A stretch of DNA of 64,000 nucleotides, from positions 372,001-436,000 of the forward strand of contig NZ_CP172346.1 in the NCBI RefSeq assembly GCF_044336245.1. Reading direction: 5' to 3'. Each line of letters starts with the position of its first letter. Position 1 is the stretch's first letter. The notes beneath the pieces are model-generated. The model saw nothing but the letters and a program-made list of their open reading frames with translations. It made no database searches and was not told the DNA's origin. Positions 17,319-26,466 of this stretch are shown here, in pieces. A program made the position numbers and the translations under genes. Source of the stretch: Schlesneria sphaerica. Its GTDB lineage: Bacteria > Planctomycetota > Planctomycetia > Planctomycetales > Planctomycetaceae.

Positions 17319-20300
17319 TCAGTATGCACTCTCAATTGTGATCGGTTTCATTTGATCCTCTGTTGTCGGGTGAAACTTTCGAACGGCTCCTGCCACACTT
17401 CCGTACTCCAGCTCGATTCGAACTTCCTCTGCTGGGAGGTTACTGAATCGAAAATGTCCTTCGTCATCGGTCGGCGATTCTGCCGAGTAACGATTCCGAT
17501 CGATGCCAAAGTAAGGCCCTGCACCAGCGGTGACGATCCGCCCTGAAAGCGGCCGACCGGCTTTATTCACCAGTGTTCCAGACAGGAAGAGTCCCGGTTG
17601 CAGTTTCACGTCGACGGTGCTATCCCCTTGCAACGTGACGACGGCATTCTGGTAGTCTTTGTTTGGCCGGACGATCGCCCGATAGGATGAGACCATCTCG
17701 GGGTTGATCTGCGGAACAGTGAGTTCCCCCTGTGCATTGGTCGTTTCCGCAGTTCCCCAAGACGTCGTCACACGAGGATGCTCGCAGCGAATCATTACGG
17801 GAATTCCCTGTAATCGGTTTCCCAGTGGATCGAGTACTCTGACGGTGGCTTTGACAGGGATATTAAATTCGAGCTTGAACTGGGGCAGCGGTTGTTTCTC
17901 GGACAGGGTGAACTGTGGTCCGAGAATGATGAACTTGTCGCGACTGGCACGCAGTCCGCAACGGGAACCGAAGGGGACCGGGCCCAGGAAGAATTGTCCC
18001 GAGGAATTCGAATGCGCATTCAAAAGCTGGCGTTTCTCACGGTTCATCGAGAGCGTCCAGCGCGACGAAACTGCTTCGAGCACCACATTAATTCCGGACG
18101 CGGGAGTTCCGTCAGAGTTCAGCACGACGCCATTGACTCCTCCTGCGGGCTCCACCGGGACGTCGACGGTAAAGAGATCATTTCCTGCAGGGATTCGTGC
18201 GACGAATTCCTCATCCGTCAGAGTAAACCCGATCAGTTGATTCAACTGGATCCGAATCTCACACGGAGCCGGCACCTGTACTACGCAGTGGCCGTTCGTC
18301 AACGTGGCCATCGTAATATCGTAAGGATTCGCTGATCCAGGGTTCTGATCGCGGATGCTGAGTTGTAATCGTCCTTCCGGCGCGACGACCTCGCCTTGCT
18401 TACGAAACACCAGACTGACTTCGCGTTGAAAGGGGCGGGCCGGCTCATTCAATGTCAGTACGAGATCATGAACAGGCCCGGACACTTCTTTGTGAAACTG
18501 CTGATCACCCAGCGAGAACTGAAGATCTCCTGCCGGGACATGATCAATCTGAAAATGAGCTTCCCCCTCTGCGAATTCCAGTTTGAATGGACGATTGAAT
18601 GAGAGATTCTCACCATCGAACGCACCGTTCTTCGACTGTGAGAATCGGACACCAACGTGTTTCTTTTGCAGCTCTTCAAGCTGCTGCGACGTACCCCGAA
18701 CGATCCCGGATACAGTGACTCCCGGTTGCAACTGAATCACGCGATCCCGAGTACCCGGTTGAACGTTCGTCAAAATCGCTGGCGCATAATCAGGGTGCTC
18801 AACAAGCAAGTCATAGATGGAACCGTCGAGGAGCTGGTCGAGGGTAAATTCCCCTCGCTCATCGGTCGTTCCCAAAGGAGGCTGACTCATCCAGGTGTTG
18901 TCGACCAACTGGAGTCGTCGAACCCTCAATCGTCGCAGCGTTGCACCCGCCAGAGGCAGACCGTCGGATGCGAGGACCTGACCCGTTGCCGGCTGCGCTC
19001 GCGTCATCTGAAGCGTTAATGGAGCGTCCAGGTTGAGGACAGCGGGGCGAACGTCCAGCCTTTGGAATCCTGGTGCGGTCACCGACAGACTATGACGTCG
19101 ATCAGGCTGCACATGCGGAATCACCACCTCGCCTGAGGAATCTGTCTGCCGCGGCTTGAAGAGACCGAATCCCTGATTTCCTTCCCAGGCCGACACGATC
19201 ACTTCCGCATCAGGAATGGGCCGGTCAGCGTCGTCCCGGAGTTGGAGAGTGACGGGAACTCCCGGTTTGAGAACAACCTCGACGTCTTTGATCTCGTCAA
19301 CACGTCCCGAAAGATAGGGTCCGACCATGGTCGTGGCATATCCGTCCCCCATGAACTGGAGCCATGTCTCGCCCGGCGGAACATCCACACGAAATTCGTC
19401 GGACTCGCCTCCCTTGATATCGCCCTGAGTCATTCCGGTTCCCGAATTCCCTTTCTGAGTTTGGGAATAGACCCAGATCAAGTTGGGAAGCGGTTGACCA
19501 TCGCTTGTGTGAACCTTTCCACTGATGATCAGTCGCTGCTCCGTGATGTTGGCTGCAGGATTAATCTCGTCCGCCACTTTGGCCAGCTCTGTCACCCGCT
19601 CTCCATCGGAAAGCAGCCTGGCAGCAGAAAAGACCGCCAGGTCACTCCCATACTGCAGCAAGGCGATGGCCGTGGCGGCGACAACGAGGACGAGCAGTAT
19701 CGATTTCCAGGTGAACCTGGTAGGTGCCCCAGCATTCCTCTCCACCAGTCTGCGCACGCGATCCAGTAATGATCCGGAACGCTCGTCTGCGAAACCGAGA
19801 ACCGCCGCCGGGGGAGGCGCGGTGATCTTCTCGGCGATGTCCAACAGAACCTGAGCGTAATTGAAAGGACTGGCCGTCACGCGGGCTCCCCACACGTCGC
19901 AGCAGGCCTCGCGTTCAGCACGAATCTGCCGACTGATCCACCAGACGCCTGGATTGAAAAACAACAAGGACTCAATCACCTGCTGACCCAGATTGACAAC
20001 GTCGTCCCAGCGGCGCAGATGCGCGAGTTCATGGGCCAGAATCGCCTTCCATTGATCGGGCGACAGGCCCGTGGCCAGCGACATCGGTATCAGAATCACT
20101 GGCGAGAACGTCCCGATGACGCAAGGGGAATGTGCGTGCAGCGAGGCAATCAGCTTGACCGGCCGATGGATCCGAAGCTGCGCCTTGAGCCGTTCAAAAA
20201 TGTCCAGCGCGATCGCCTCTCTGACAGGTTCTCCCAGTTTCCATGTTTCTGCCGCTGTCCTTTGACGTACGCACTGAAGGAAGTTCAGCGCGACTCCGAG

Positions 20301-20765
20301 CAACCATCCCCAAAGCAGGAACGGACTGAACTGTCTCACAAGTCCATTGAGTCTCGACGGGATTCCCCGGATGGGGCCGGATTCCATGGGCACAAATGGA
20401 CGGTCACTCGACGGTGAGACCTTCGCTGCACCTGGCACCGAAGGGGACGAGACGACAGGAAGTGAAGTACCAGTCGCGGTCGGTTCCTGGAGTGAATTCG
20501 CCGTGACACTGGAGGGAGAAGAAAAGGAAGGGATAAGGTCAGAGGGCAGTCTGAGAAAGGAACCTGTCACCAGCACTCCCACAGCCAGTCCAGCCAGACA
20601 GCTCAACGACGCCGCATACCGTAATTGAGGCCGATTGCGGGATATCATCGTCAAACAAACAGCCAGCAATGCAGACCAGACTGCGGCCTGCCACAGCGAA
20701 TGCAGCAGTGCCCAGCAGAGAGACTGGGCCCAGGTACCGGTGAACCACGCAACCAGGATCGTCAT
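17319..20765 (-). CDS. M56/BlaR1-type membrane metallopeptidase with long repeat ectodomain
   Basis: An 1148-residue protein. Residues 1-380 form the BlaR1/MecR1 peptidase: four hydrophobic segments (about 18-40, 52-70, 148-164, 355-375) and the zinc motif HELAH at 245-249. In place of a beta-lactam-sensor domain, the remaining 770 residues are tandem Ig/transthyretin-like carboxypeptidase-regulatory-like units, with repeated phrases such as V-L-x-P-G-V and ASDGLPLAGATLRRL. Its start overlaps the BlaI stop by four bases (ATGA), so the two are translated together. By analogy the peptidase cleaves BlaI or activates its cleavage when the ectodomain senses a signal, but the ligand is unknown. Such long fusions are common in planctomycetes. 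Confidence 0.92.
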   Translation of the reverse strand: MTILVAWFTGTWAQSLCWALLHSLWQAAVWSALLAVCLTMISRNRPQLRYAASLSCLAGLAVGVLVTGSFLRLPSDLIPSFSSPSSVTANSLQEPTATGTSLPVVSSPSVPGAAKVSPSSDRPFVPMESGPIRGIPSRLNGLVRQFSPFLLWGWLLGVALNFLQCVRQRTAAETWKLGEPVREAIALDIFERLKAQLRIHRPVKLIASLHAHSPCVIGTFSPVILIPMSLATGLSPDQWKAILAHELAHLRRWDDVVNLGQQVIESLLFFNPGVWWISRQIRAEREACCDVWGARVTASPFNYAQVLLDIAEKITAPPPAAVLGFADERSGSLLDRVRRLVERNAGAPTRFTWKSILLVLVVAATAIALLQYGSDLAVFSAARLLSDGERVTELAKVADEINPAANITEQRLIISGKVHTSDGQPLPNLIWVYSQTQKGNSGTGMTQGDIKGGESDEFRVDVPPGETWLQFMGDGYATTMVGPYLSGRVDEIKDVEVVLKPGVPVTLQLRDDADRPIPDAEVIVSAWEGNQGFGLFKPRQTDSSGEVVIPHVQPDRRHSLSVTAPGFQRLDVRPAVLNLDAPLTLQMTRAQPATGQVLASDGLPLAGATLRRLRVRRLQLVDNTWMSQPPLGTTDERGEFTLDQLLDGSIYDLLVEHPDYAPAILTNVQPGTRDRVIQLQPGVTVSGIVRGTSQQLEELQKKHVGVRFSQSKNGAFDGENLSFNRPFKLEFAEGEAHFQIDHVPAGDLQFSLGDQQFHKEVSGPVHDLVLTLNEPARPFQREVSLVFRKQGEVVAPEGRLQLSIRDQNPGSANPYDITMATLTNGHCVVQVPAPCEIRIQLNQLIGFTLTDEEFVARIPAGNDLFTVDVPVEPAGGVNGVVLNSDGTPASGINVVLEAVSSRWTLSMNREKRQLLNAHSNSSGQFFLGPVPFGSRCGLRASRDKFIILGPQFTLSEKQPLPQFKLEFNIPVKATVRVLDPLGNRLQGIPVMIRCEHPRVTTSWGTAETTNAQGELTVPQINPEMVSSYRAIVRPNKDYQNAVVTLQGDSTVDVKLQPGLFLSGTLVNKAGRPLSGRIVTAGAGPYFGIDRNRYSAESPTDDEGHFRFSNLPAEEVRIELEYGSVAGAVRKFHPTTEDQMKPITIESAY

Positions 20766-21157
20766 GGTTTCTCCTCTTTGTTTTCGGCTTCGCGGGCAGC
20801 TTGATTGATCACCTTGCGAATCTGTTTGAGGTCTTCCGCCGAGACATCCGAAGCATCCATCAGTGCCTGGACGGCTTTGGCGGGATTGCCAGAAAACAGG
20901 TTCTTCAGCATCGTTTTCAGCACGGGCTGAACGACCTGCTCACGACTGACCAGCGGGCTATAGATGTACGCCATCCCTTCCCGCCGATGTGAAACCAGGT
21001 TTTTTCGCTCCATCCCCTGAAGTACCGTCAGCACCGTGGTGTAGGCACGTTCTTTGCCATCCGGGAACAGCGGCAACAGTTCCCGCACGCTCTGCGGACC
21101 ATGCTCCCACAATAAGCCCAGCACCTGTAACTCCAGCTCCGACGGTTTCACATTCAT
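20762..21157 (-). CDS. BlaI/MecI/CopY family transcriptional repressor
   Basis: About 131 residues from the ATG at 21157, which is preceded by AGAGAGG at a good distance; the frame continues upstream but crosses the operators. A winged-helix DNA-binding domain (LELQVLGLLWEHGPQSVRELL, then YTTVLTVLQGMERKNLV) is followed by a short dimerisation and cleavage region. BlaI proteins dimerise on dyad operators and are inactivated by their partner M56 peptidase. Two matching dyads lie directly upstream, so autoregulation of the blaI-M56 operon is likely. Confidence 0.93.
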   Translation of the reverse strand: MNVKPSELELQVLGLLWEHGPQSVRELLPLFPDGKERAYTTVLTVLQGMERKNLVSHRREGMAYIYSPLVSREQVVQPVLKTMLKNLFSGNPAKAVQALMDASDVSAEDLKQIRKVINQAAREAENKEEKP

Positions 21158-21168
21158 CCGAGACCTCT

Positions 21169-21186
21169 CTACTATGCGGCTAGTAG
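21169..21186. promoter_or_regulatory. BlaI operator 1 (candidate)
   Basis: Perfect inverted repeat CTACTA-N6-TAGTAG, located between the predicted promoter and the blaI ribosome-binding site. Half-sites TACTA/TAGTA recur in operator 2, 18 bp away centre to centre. Confidence 0.7.
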
Positions 21187-21187
21187 G

Positions 21188-21203
21188 TACTAGAGTAATA
21201 GTA
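21188..21203. promoter_or_regulatory. BlaI operator 2 (candidate)
   Basis: Perfect inverted repeat TACTA-N6-TAGTA that covers the predicted -10 box of the blaI promoter, so a bound dimer would block RNA polymerase. Confidence 0.7.
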
Positions 21204-21220
21204 GATACGGACGGATTCAA
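21192..21220 (-). promoter_or_regulatory. Sigma-70-like promoter of the blaI-M56 operon
   Basis: Reading the minus strand: TTGAAT (21220-21215), a 17-bp spacer, then TACTCT (21197-21192). The spacing is ideal and the -10 overlaps operator 2. Confidence 0.55.
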
Positions 21221-21750
21221 GATGGAAAACGAACAATCGGGGAGTTTCCAGAACGAACCCGCTTGTCGGCCATTCCCTTTGCCCCAACCCCGGGACATCC
21301 GTTCGCAATCAGGCAGTCACAATTGGACTTGCGCACATCCGCAGTTGCGACGTGCTGAGTATCCGTCCCAGCGAACACTCCCCCGGTTTCCGGTGTCACA
21401 CCTCCACAAGTCGATCGATTCCGTGTTTCAGGAGTAGAAGTGGTTCGCGCGCCAGCCGATCAAGGGGCAGCCCCCGGCGCGGCAAACGGATTCAGAATCG
21501 GTACCGGCGGCGAATTGACTTCACGTGTCGCCGCGCACTCCCGGAATGCTGTCAGGTTGCTATTATTTGCATCCACCCTGCGGTGGGACCGTACCACCAG
21601 TCCGACTCGCAATCTCGCAGTCATTCAGCAGCGCCCCCGTCACGGTCGTAACGCTGGCAACCGCGTGGAATCGAGTCGCGTTCGGCTGGTCGCACGCCAG
21701 GAACGGGGGCAGCCTGATTATCCACTTACACGTGCTTTTGCAGGAATTTC
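21221..21750. other. Intergenic region, no gene seen
   Basis: 530 bp from the blaI promoter to the KaiC-like start. Open frames on the plus strand lack recognisable domains. It presumably contains the promoter of the downstream gene. Confidence 0.4.
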
Positions 21751-22641
21751 ATGGCGACTTCTGAACGTTTTTCGACGGGTATTGCGGAACTGGATTCGCT
21801 GTTGGGGGGAGGACTGATTCCTGGCACACTGACGGTCGTCATGGGGGCGACGGGAATCGGTAAGACTCAGCTAGGCCTTCAGTTTGCCAATGCCGGGCTG
21901 AAGCAAGAGGGCGAACGAGGAATTCTTTTCGATATGACGTCGCGCGGCGACGCGCAGAACCATGCCGACTACGCCAAACGGATCTGCGACTGGGTCTTGA
22001 AGACCCGGCCACTGGATGTCTCGTATGCTCCTGAAGAAATCTGGAACCGTGACGCGATCCGGACAGATTATTTTCATGTGTTTGATCGAACTGGCCGACG
22101 AGTCACGCTGCAAGACCTCGACCAGGAGCAATGGCAGGAATGGCGTGCTGAACTCAATAAGAAACTCGACCAGGCCATCGCGTACTTTTACGGAAACTTC
22201 GCTCACGGAGTCCGCCGTTCGGTGATCGACGGAGTCGAACCCGTTGATCGGGCGAGCGATTCATTCCAGTTCCAGTTGTTTGATTACATCTATCACCAGA
22301 TCCTGCACAAGGATCACGACTGGGTAGCGCGAGACCTGTTCCGGGTCAATTTCCGGGCGAATGAACAGACCGTTGCCGAGCATGCTTACGACCACAACAA
22401 ACTGGCCACCATGCTGCTGTACACGTCGCATGAGGTCAAACTGGACGACCTGATCGACCGTCCGATCGAAAGTGGAGATGTGCTGTGTAACGCGAACACA
22501 ATCATCCTCATGGGAAAAGTCCGCGACGGCAACCGGATGCGGCGGGCGCTGCACGTCGCCAAGCATCGAGGCAGTGCCGCCGATGATGGCATCGTTCCCT
22601 TTGAGATCGGTGATTCGGGTCTGATGATCGGGCAGTCGTAA
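21751..22641 (+). CDS. KaiC-like RecA-fold ATPase
   Basis: 296 residues. The N-terminus TGIAELDSLLGGGLIPGTLTVVMG leads into Walker A GATGIGKTQ (32-40), the start typical of KaiC/RadA-like single-domain ATPases. A Walker B-like segment RRSVIDGVEPVD lies near residue 155. The last third carries conserved-looking blocks (ANTIILMGKVRDGNRMRRALHV). KaiC-family ATPases of this size act in signalling, circadian output or DNA transactions; no kaiA/kaiB or signalling partner is adjacent, so the role is open. A hairpin with a short T-run follows the stop. Confidence 0.8.
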   Translation: MATSERFSTGIAELDSLLGGGLIPGTLTVVMGATGIGKTQLGLQFANAGLKQEGERGILFDMTSRGDAQNHADYAKRICDWVLKTRPLDVSYAPEEIWNRDAIRTDYFHVFDRTGRRVTLQDLDQEQWQEWRAELNKKLDQAIAYFYGNFAHGVRRSVIDGVEPVDRASDSFQFQLFDYIYHQILHKDHDWVARDLFRVNFRANEQTVAEHAYDHNKLATMLLYTSHEVKLDDLIDRPIESGDVLCNANTIILMGKVRDGNRMRRALHVAKHRGSAADDGIVPFEIGDSGLMIGQS

Positions 22642-22680
22642 AGTTCTCCGTCCAGAAGGTCCTGCCTCAAGCAGAAACAA

Positions 22681-22708
22681 AAACCGCGTCGACCCGATCG
22701 TGCGGTTT
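22681..22708 (+). terminator. Terminator after KaiC-like gene
   Basis: Perfect 7-bp stem (22681-22687 with 22702-22708) whose 3' arm ends in TTT, 40 bp after the stop codon. Confidence 0.6.
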
Positions 22709-22798
22709 CCAAGAGTTTGTCGGTTAGTCGAGCGACAGTTTCTCGGTCTGATATGATCATCGTGTCCGTCGTCTGTTGCGGTCGCCGTTTTCAGTTTC

Positions 22799-23761
22799 AT
22801 GAGTTCAAAGGATTCACAAGTGCCAGCAGCCATCACGAAGACTTTGGCCGGGGAATTTGTCGATCCCGCGACATTGATGCGACTGAAGTCGCTGGAACTG
22901 AGAGCCAAGCACGTGGTCCAGGGCTTCATGACAGGACTCAACCGCAGTCCCTATCATGGATTCTCTGTCGAGTTTACCGAGTACCGACAGTACACCCAGG
23001 GAGATGACTTGCGGCATCTCGACTGGAAGCTTTACGCCAGAACAGACCGGTATTATCTGAAGCGATTCGAAGATGAAACCAATTTGCGATGTCTGCTGCT
23101 CTTGGACGCCAGCCGCTCCATGAACTTCGGTTCGATTGGCTACAGCAAGTCTGAGTACGCCCGGACGCTGGCAGCGACGTTCGCCTATTTTCTCTCGACG
23201 CAGCGTGACGCAATCGGTTTAGCAAGCTTTGCGTCCGAGATTATTGATTTCATTCCACCTCGTTATCGCTCGGGTCATCTGCGCCGCTTGCTCGTCTCGC
23301 TGGAAAAAACAGCGGAAGGCTCGTCAACTCATCTGGCCCGGCCACTGGAACAGATCACCGAACGACTCAATAAACGGGGCATGCTGGTTCTGATTTCGGA
23401 TTTGCTGGCACCGCTTGAGACTCTCGAAGTCAGCCTGGGAAGCCTGACTGTTCGTGGTCAGGACGTGATTGTCTTCCACGTCCTGGATCCGGAAGAACTC
23501 AGCTTCACGTTTACTACCCCCGAACTGTTTATCGATCTGGAAACCGACCGCCGTCTCTACGTCGATCCGACTGCCGTCCGTCGTGATTATCTGGCGAAAT
23601 TCACCACGCATCTGAAATCGATCGAAGGGATTTGCTCACGACTGGGCCTCGTCTACCACCGGCTCACGACCGACACTCCGCTCGAAACGGCCCTGCCCGA
23701 AGTGATTCGTGTAAGAATGCAGTCGCGGGGCAACAGCCGGACGCGCATCGCCCGACGCTAG
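22799..23761 (+). CDS. DUF58 (vWA-related) domain protein
   Basis: A 320-residue protein. The core FTEYRQYTQGDDLRHLDWKLYARTDRYYLKRFEDE is the DUF58 hallmark, followed by a von Willebrand A-like fold with a MIDAS-type DASRSMNF. DUF58 proteins usually work beside MoxR ATPases as metal-insertion or complex-assembly chaperones. Neither a MoxR gene nor the usual transglutaminase-like and batA-like neighbours are here, so it may work with a distant partner. The ATG at 22799 is the only start that gives a sensible N-terminus. Confidence 0.9.
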   Translation: MSSKDSQVPAAITKTLAGEFVDPATLMRLKSLELRAKHVVQGFMTGLNRSPYHGFSVEFTEYRQYTQGDDLRHLDWKLYARTDRYYLKRFEDETNLRCLLLLDASRSMNFGSIGYSKSEYARTLAATFAYFLSTQRDAIGLASFASEIIDFIPPRYRSGHLRRLLVSLEKTAEGSSTHLARPLEQITERLNKRGMLVLISDLLAPLETLEVSLGSLTVRGQDVIVFHVLDPEELSFTFTTPELFIDLETDRRLYVDPTAVRRDYLAKFTTHLKSIEGICSRLGLVYHRLTTDTPLETALPEVIRVRMQSRGNSRTRIARR

Positions 23762-23856
23762 GAAATTACTCCTTCACACGAAACCGCCCCCCTGCCAAAA
23801 CCGCCTTACCATGACGTGTCATGCGTCACGACAGCAACTCAGGATACCAATTGCAG

Positions 23857-25137
23857 ATGACACCCTCTCGTGAAATTCAACCTGTCTGTGGCCCTGTCAA
23901 CGGCTCGATTCGACCGCCCGGTTCAAAAAGTCTCACGAATCGTGCCCTGGTCGTTGCAGCGTTGGCAAGCGGGACATCGCATTTAACGGGTGTCCTCGAC
24001 AGTCGCGATACCCAGGTCATGATCGACAGTCTGAAGCGATTGGGTCTGACCGTCGATCATGATGCTGCGAAAGGGACTGTCCGAATCGACGGTTGTCACG
24101 GAAATCCTCCCACCAGTGCGGCTGACCTCTGGCTCGAAAATAGCGGCACCAGTATCCGGTTTCTCACGGCGCTGTGTGCGTTGGGACAGGGACGATATCG
24201 TCTGGATGGCAATTCCCGCATGCGAGAGCGGCCGATCGCCGACCTGGTGGTCGCGCTGCGGCAGTTTGGAATCGAAGTCGAGTGTGAACTTGGCAACGAC
24301 TGCCCGCCCGTCCTTATTCACGGACAAGGCCTGCCGGGGGGAACGATTTCGATCAAGGCCAATCTCTCAAGCCAGTTCCTCAGTGCCGTGCTGATGGCCG
24401 CACCCTGTGCTCAACAGACGGTTGAAATCCGTCTGGCAGGGGAACTCGTCTCTGAGCCCTACATTGAAATGACACTGGCCGTAATGTCTCAGTTCGGTGT
24501 CAACGTTGACCGGCCCGAGGCGGGCGTCTATCGGATCACTCCTCAGACGTACGTCGCAACGACCTACGACATTGAACCCGATGCCTCCGCGGCCAGTTAC
24601 TTTTTCGGCCTCGCCGCAGTGACTCAAGGCAACATCACCGTCAATGGCCTGAATGCAAACGCTCTACAGGGAGATGTGCACTTCGTTCGCGCACTCGAGC
24701 AGATGGGATGCCAGGTGACCTGGAATGCCGACAGTGTGACCGTTCAGGGTCGGCCGCTGCAGGGGATCGATATCGATATGAACGCCATTAGCGACACCGC
24801 ACAAACGCTCGCTTGTGTCGCTCCGTTCGCTACGGGCCCCACGCGAATCCGCAATGTGGCGCATATGCGATTGAAAGAAACCGATCGAGTTACTGCAGTC
24901 GTTACTGAACTGCAGAAATTAGGTTGCCGTGTGGAAGAACACCCCGATGGCATGACCATTCACCCGGGGCCGCTCCACGGCGGTACCGTGGCGACGTATG
25001 ATGATCATCGAATGGCCATGAGTTTTTCGCTGATCGGACTTCGAGTTCCCGGAATCATCATTTCTGACCCCGGATGCACGTCGAAGACCTATCCCAACTA
25101 CTTCGAAGATCTCGAACGACTTTGCGGTAAAGCATGA
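23857..25137 (+). CDS. aroA: 3-phosphoshikimate 1-carboxyvinyltransferase (EPSP synthase)
   Basis: Cytosolic enzyme joining shikimate-3-phosphate and PEP in the shikimate pathway for aromatic amino acids. NGSIRPPGSKSLTNRALV at the start, the substrate block LENSGTSIRFLTAL, RERPIADLV, and the C-terminal DDHRMAMSF with KTYPNYFEDL are all in place. About 426 residues, a normal length. An ATG at 23821 would add 12 residues unlike the family, so 23857 is preferred although neither start has a strong ribosome-binding site. No other aro gene is adjacent. A hairpin lies right after the stop. Confidence 0.96.
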   Translation: MTPSREIQPVCGPVNGSIRPPGSKSLTNRALVVAALASGTSHLTGVLDSRDTQVMIDSLKRLGLTVDHDAAKGTVRIDGCHGNPPTSAADLWLENSGTSIRFLTALCALGQGRYRLDGNSRMRERPIADLVVALRQFGIEVECELGNDCPPVLIHGQGLPGGTISIKANLSSQFLSAVLMAAPCAQQTVEIRLAGELVSEPYIEMTLAVMSQFGVNVDRPEAGVYRITPQTYVATTYDIEPDASAASYFFGLAAVTQGNITVNGLNANALQGDVHFVRALEQMGCQVTWNADSVTVQGRPLQGIDIDMNAISDTAQTLACVAPFATGPTRIRNVAHMRLKETDRVTAVVTELQKLGCRVEEHPDGMTIHPGPLHGGTVATYDDHRMAMSFSLIGLRVPGIIISDPGCTSKTYPNYFEDLERLCGKA

Positions 25138-25146
25138 GTCGAACCA

Positions 25147-25166
25147 GACCGGCAGTTGTGCCGGTC
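25147..25166 (+). terminator. Hairpin after aroA
   Basis: Perfect 7-bp GC-rich stem (25147-25153 with 25160-25166, loop AGTTGT) 9 bp past the aroA stop; no T-run. Confidence 0.5.
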
Positions 25167-25390
25167 GGCTCGGTCCCCAAAGTCCGGGGCTGCAACATGG
25201 ACGAACTTCGAGAGACCCGGCATCTGCCGATCGGAGGTGGGCGACAGTGTAGCACTGACTCGCCCGCCTCGCTTCGATGGCCCTCGTCTTGCGGAAGTGC
25301 TGTTCAGCTTACGGACCTTGTTACTCACTATCGACGACGTGCATGCATACAGGGTCCACCTGAAGACGGACATCCCCCGGCGACACGGGT

Positions 25391-26167
25391 TCAGGCACTC
25401 GCTCGCAGTTCATTGGACTCGGGACCGTTGAGATGGTCGAGGATCACGTCCAGTCGCTGCGTCACCCGTTTCTGGGTCTCTTCCATCATCGACGCCGTGG
25501 CGAGCACCTCGGCCTCTTTCTGGTTCAGTTCGCGTGTTCGATCCGCGATGGCTACTTGCAACTCCTGAAGATGACTCAGCAGTGTATTGTAGACGCGGAC
25601 TTCTTCCGCATGAGGAATGCTTTCTGATTCCAGCGATGTCGGCACTTCTCTGACCGCTTCAATCGCTTTCACGAGAGCCCCCCAGCCACTGTCGGCGTCT
25701 GCGGACAGTTCGTTGACGATTGCCTGCTCGGTCAGAATCCGATCACACAATTCCTCTGCCGTAAGCGACGCGAGGTCTTCGGGAAGGCCTTCATTTGTCG
25801 CTTCACCGACTTCGGCGACGAGGGGTTGCGGAGCAAGCTGGATTGACAGCTGGGTCGAACCAATCTGCAAGCGATCACCGTCACGCAGTGCCATCCGTCG
25901 ACAGGTGGCGCCATTCACGGTCAGGTGCAGTTCGTCACAGACGGTTTCAATCCAGACTGCGCCAGATTGAATGTGAATCTGACTGTGCAAGCGAGGAATC
26001 GTGGGATCTTCCAGAATCAGGTCGCATTGACGACCCGTTCCGATTTTGAATCCATCATGGTTCACTTGAATGGACTGAGATCCAGAAAGAAGCGTGAGCA
26101 CCATTTCGTCCGATCGGCCAGAACTGGAAGGCATTGATGGGCGAGATGGATTGAAAGGACTGAGCAT
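25391..26167 (-). CDS. FHA domain protein with coiled-coil tail
   Basis: 258 residues. Residues 22-110 form a forkhead-associated domain: IGTGRQCDLILEDPTIPRLHSQIHI contains the GR, the S/T-pocket and the conserved H of phosphothreonine-binding FHA modules. From about 125 it is acidic and helical with heptads (TRELNQKEAEVLATASMMEETQKRV), a likely coiled coil for dimerisation. FHA proteins bind partners phosphorylated by Ser/Thr kinases, of which planctomycetes encode many; none is nearby. Start ATG at 26167 with GGAG upstream. Confidence 0.85.
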   Translation of the reverse strand: MLSPFNPSRPSMPSSSGRSDEMVLTLLSGSQSIQVNHDGFKIGTGRQCDLILEDPTIPRLHSQIHIQSGAVWIETVCDELHLTVNGATCRRMALRDGDRLQIGSTQLSIQLAPQPLVAEVGEATNEGLPEDLASLTAEELCDRILTEQAIVNELSADADSGWGALVKAIEAVREVPTSLESESIPHAEEVRVYNTLLSHLQELQVAIADRTRELNQKEAEVLATASMMEETQKRVTQRLDVILDHLNGPESNELRASA

Positions 26168-26466
26168 TGTTGTCTCGCTCCAACATCTTGTCGGATGAAT
26201 CGCCGAATCGACTCGGACCGAGTTCTCCTTCGTCGAATACTCTTCATCATCGAACGGATTTGCGAGCGGTCATGACCGAAACGTCCTGTATTTCCCGGGC
26301 CGCTCTGTTTTTGGCCCGTAAGCGACGAGGAAGGACTGCGAAGTTTTAACGGCTGCGTAAGGAGTGCGATGTCACATTCGGACTCAACTGCGAATCTGGG
26401 AAAGAGAGCGAAACCGACGCGGTTGTAGCGACAGAACCTCGAAAGAAGCTGAATCGATTGCGGGTT

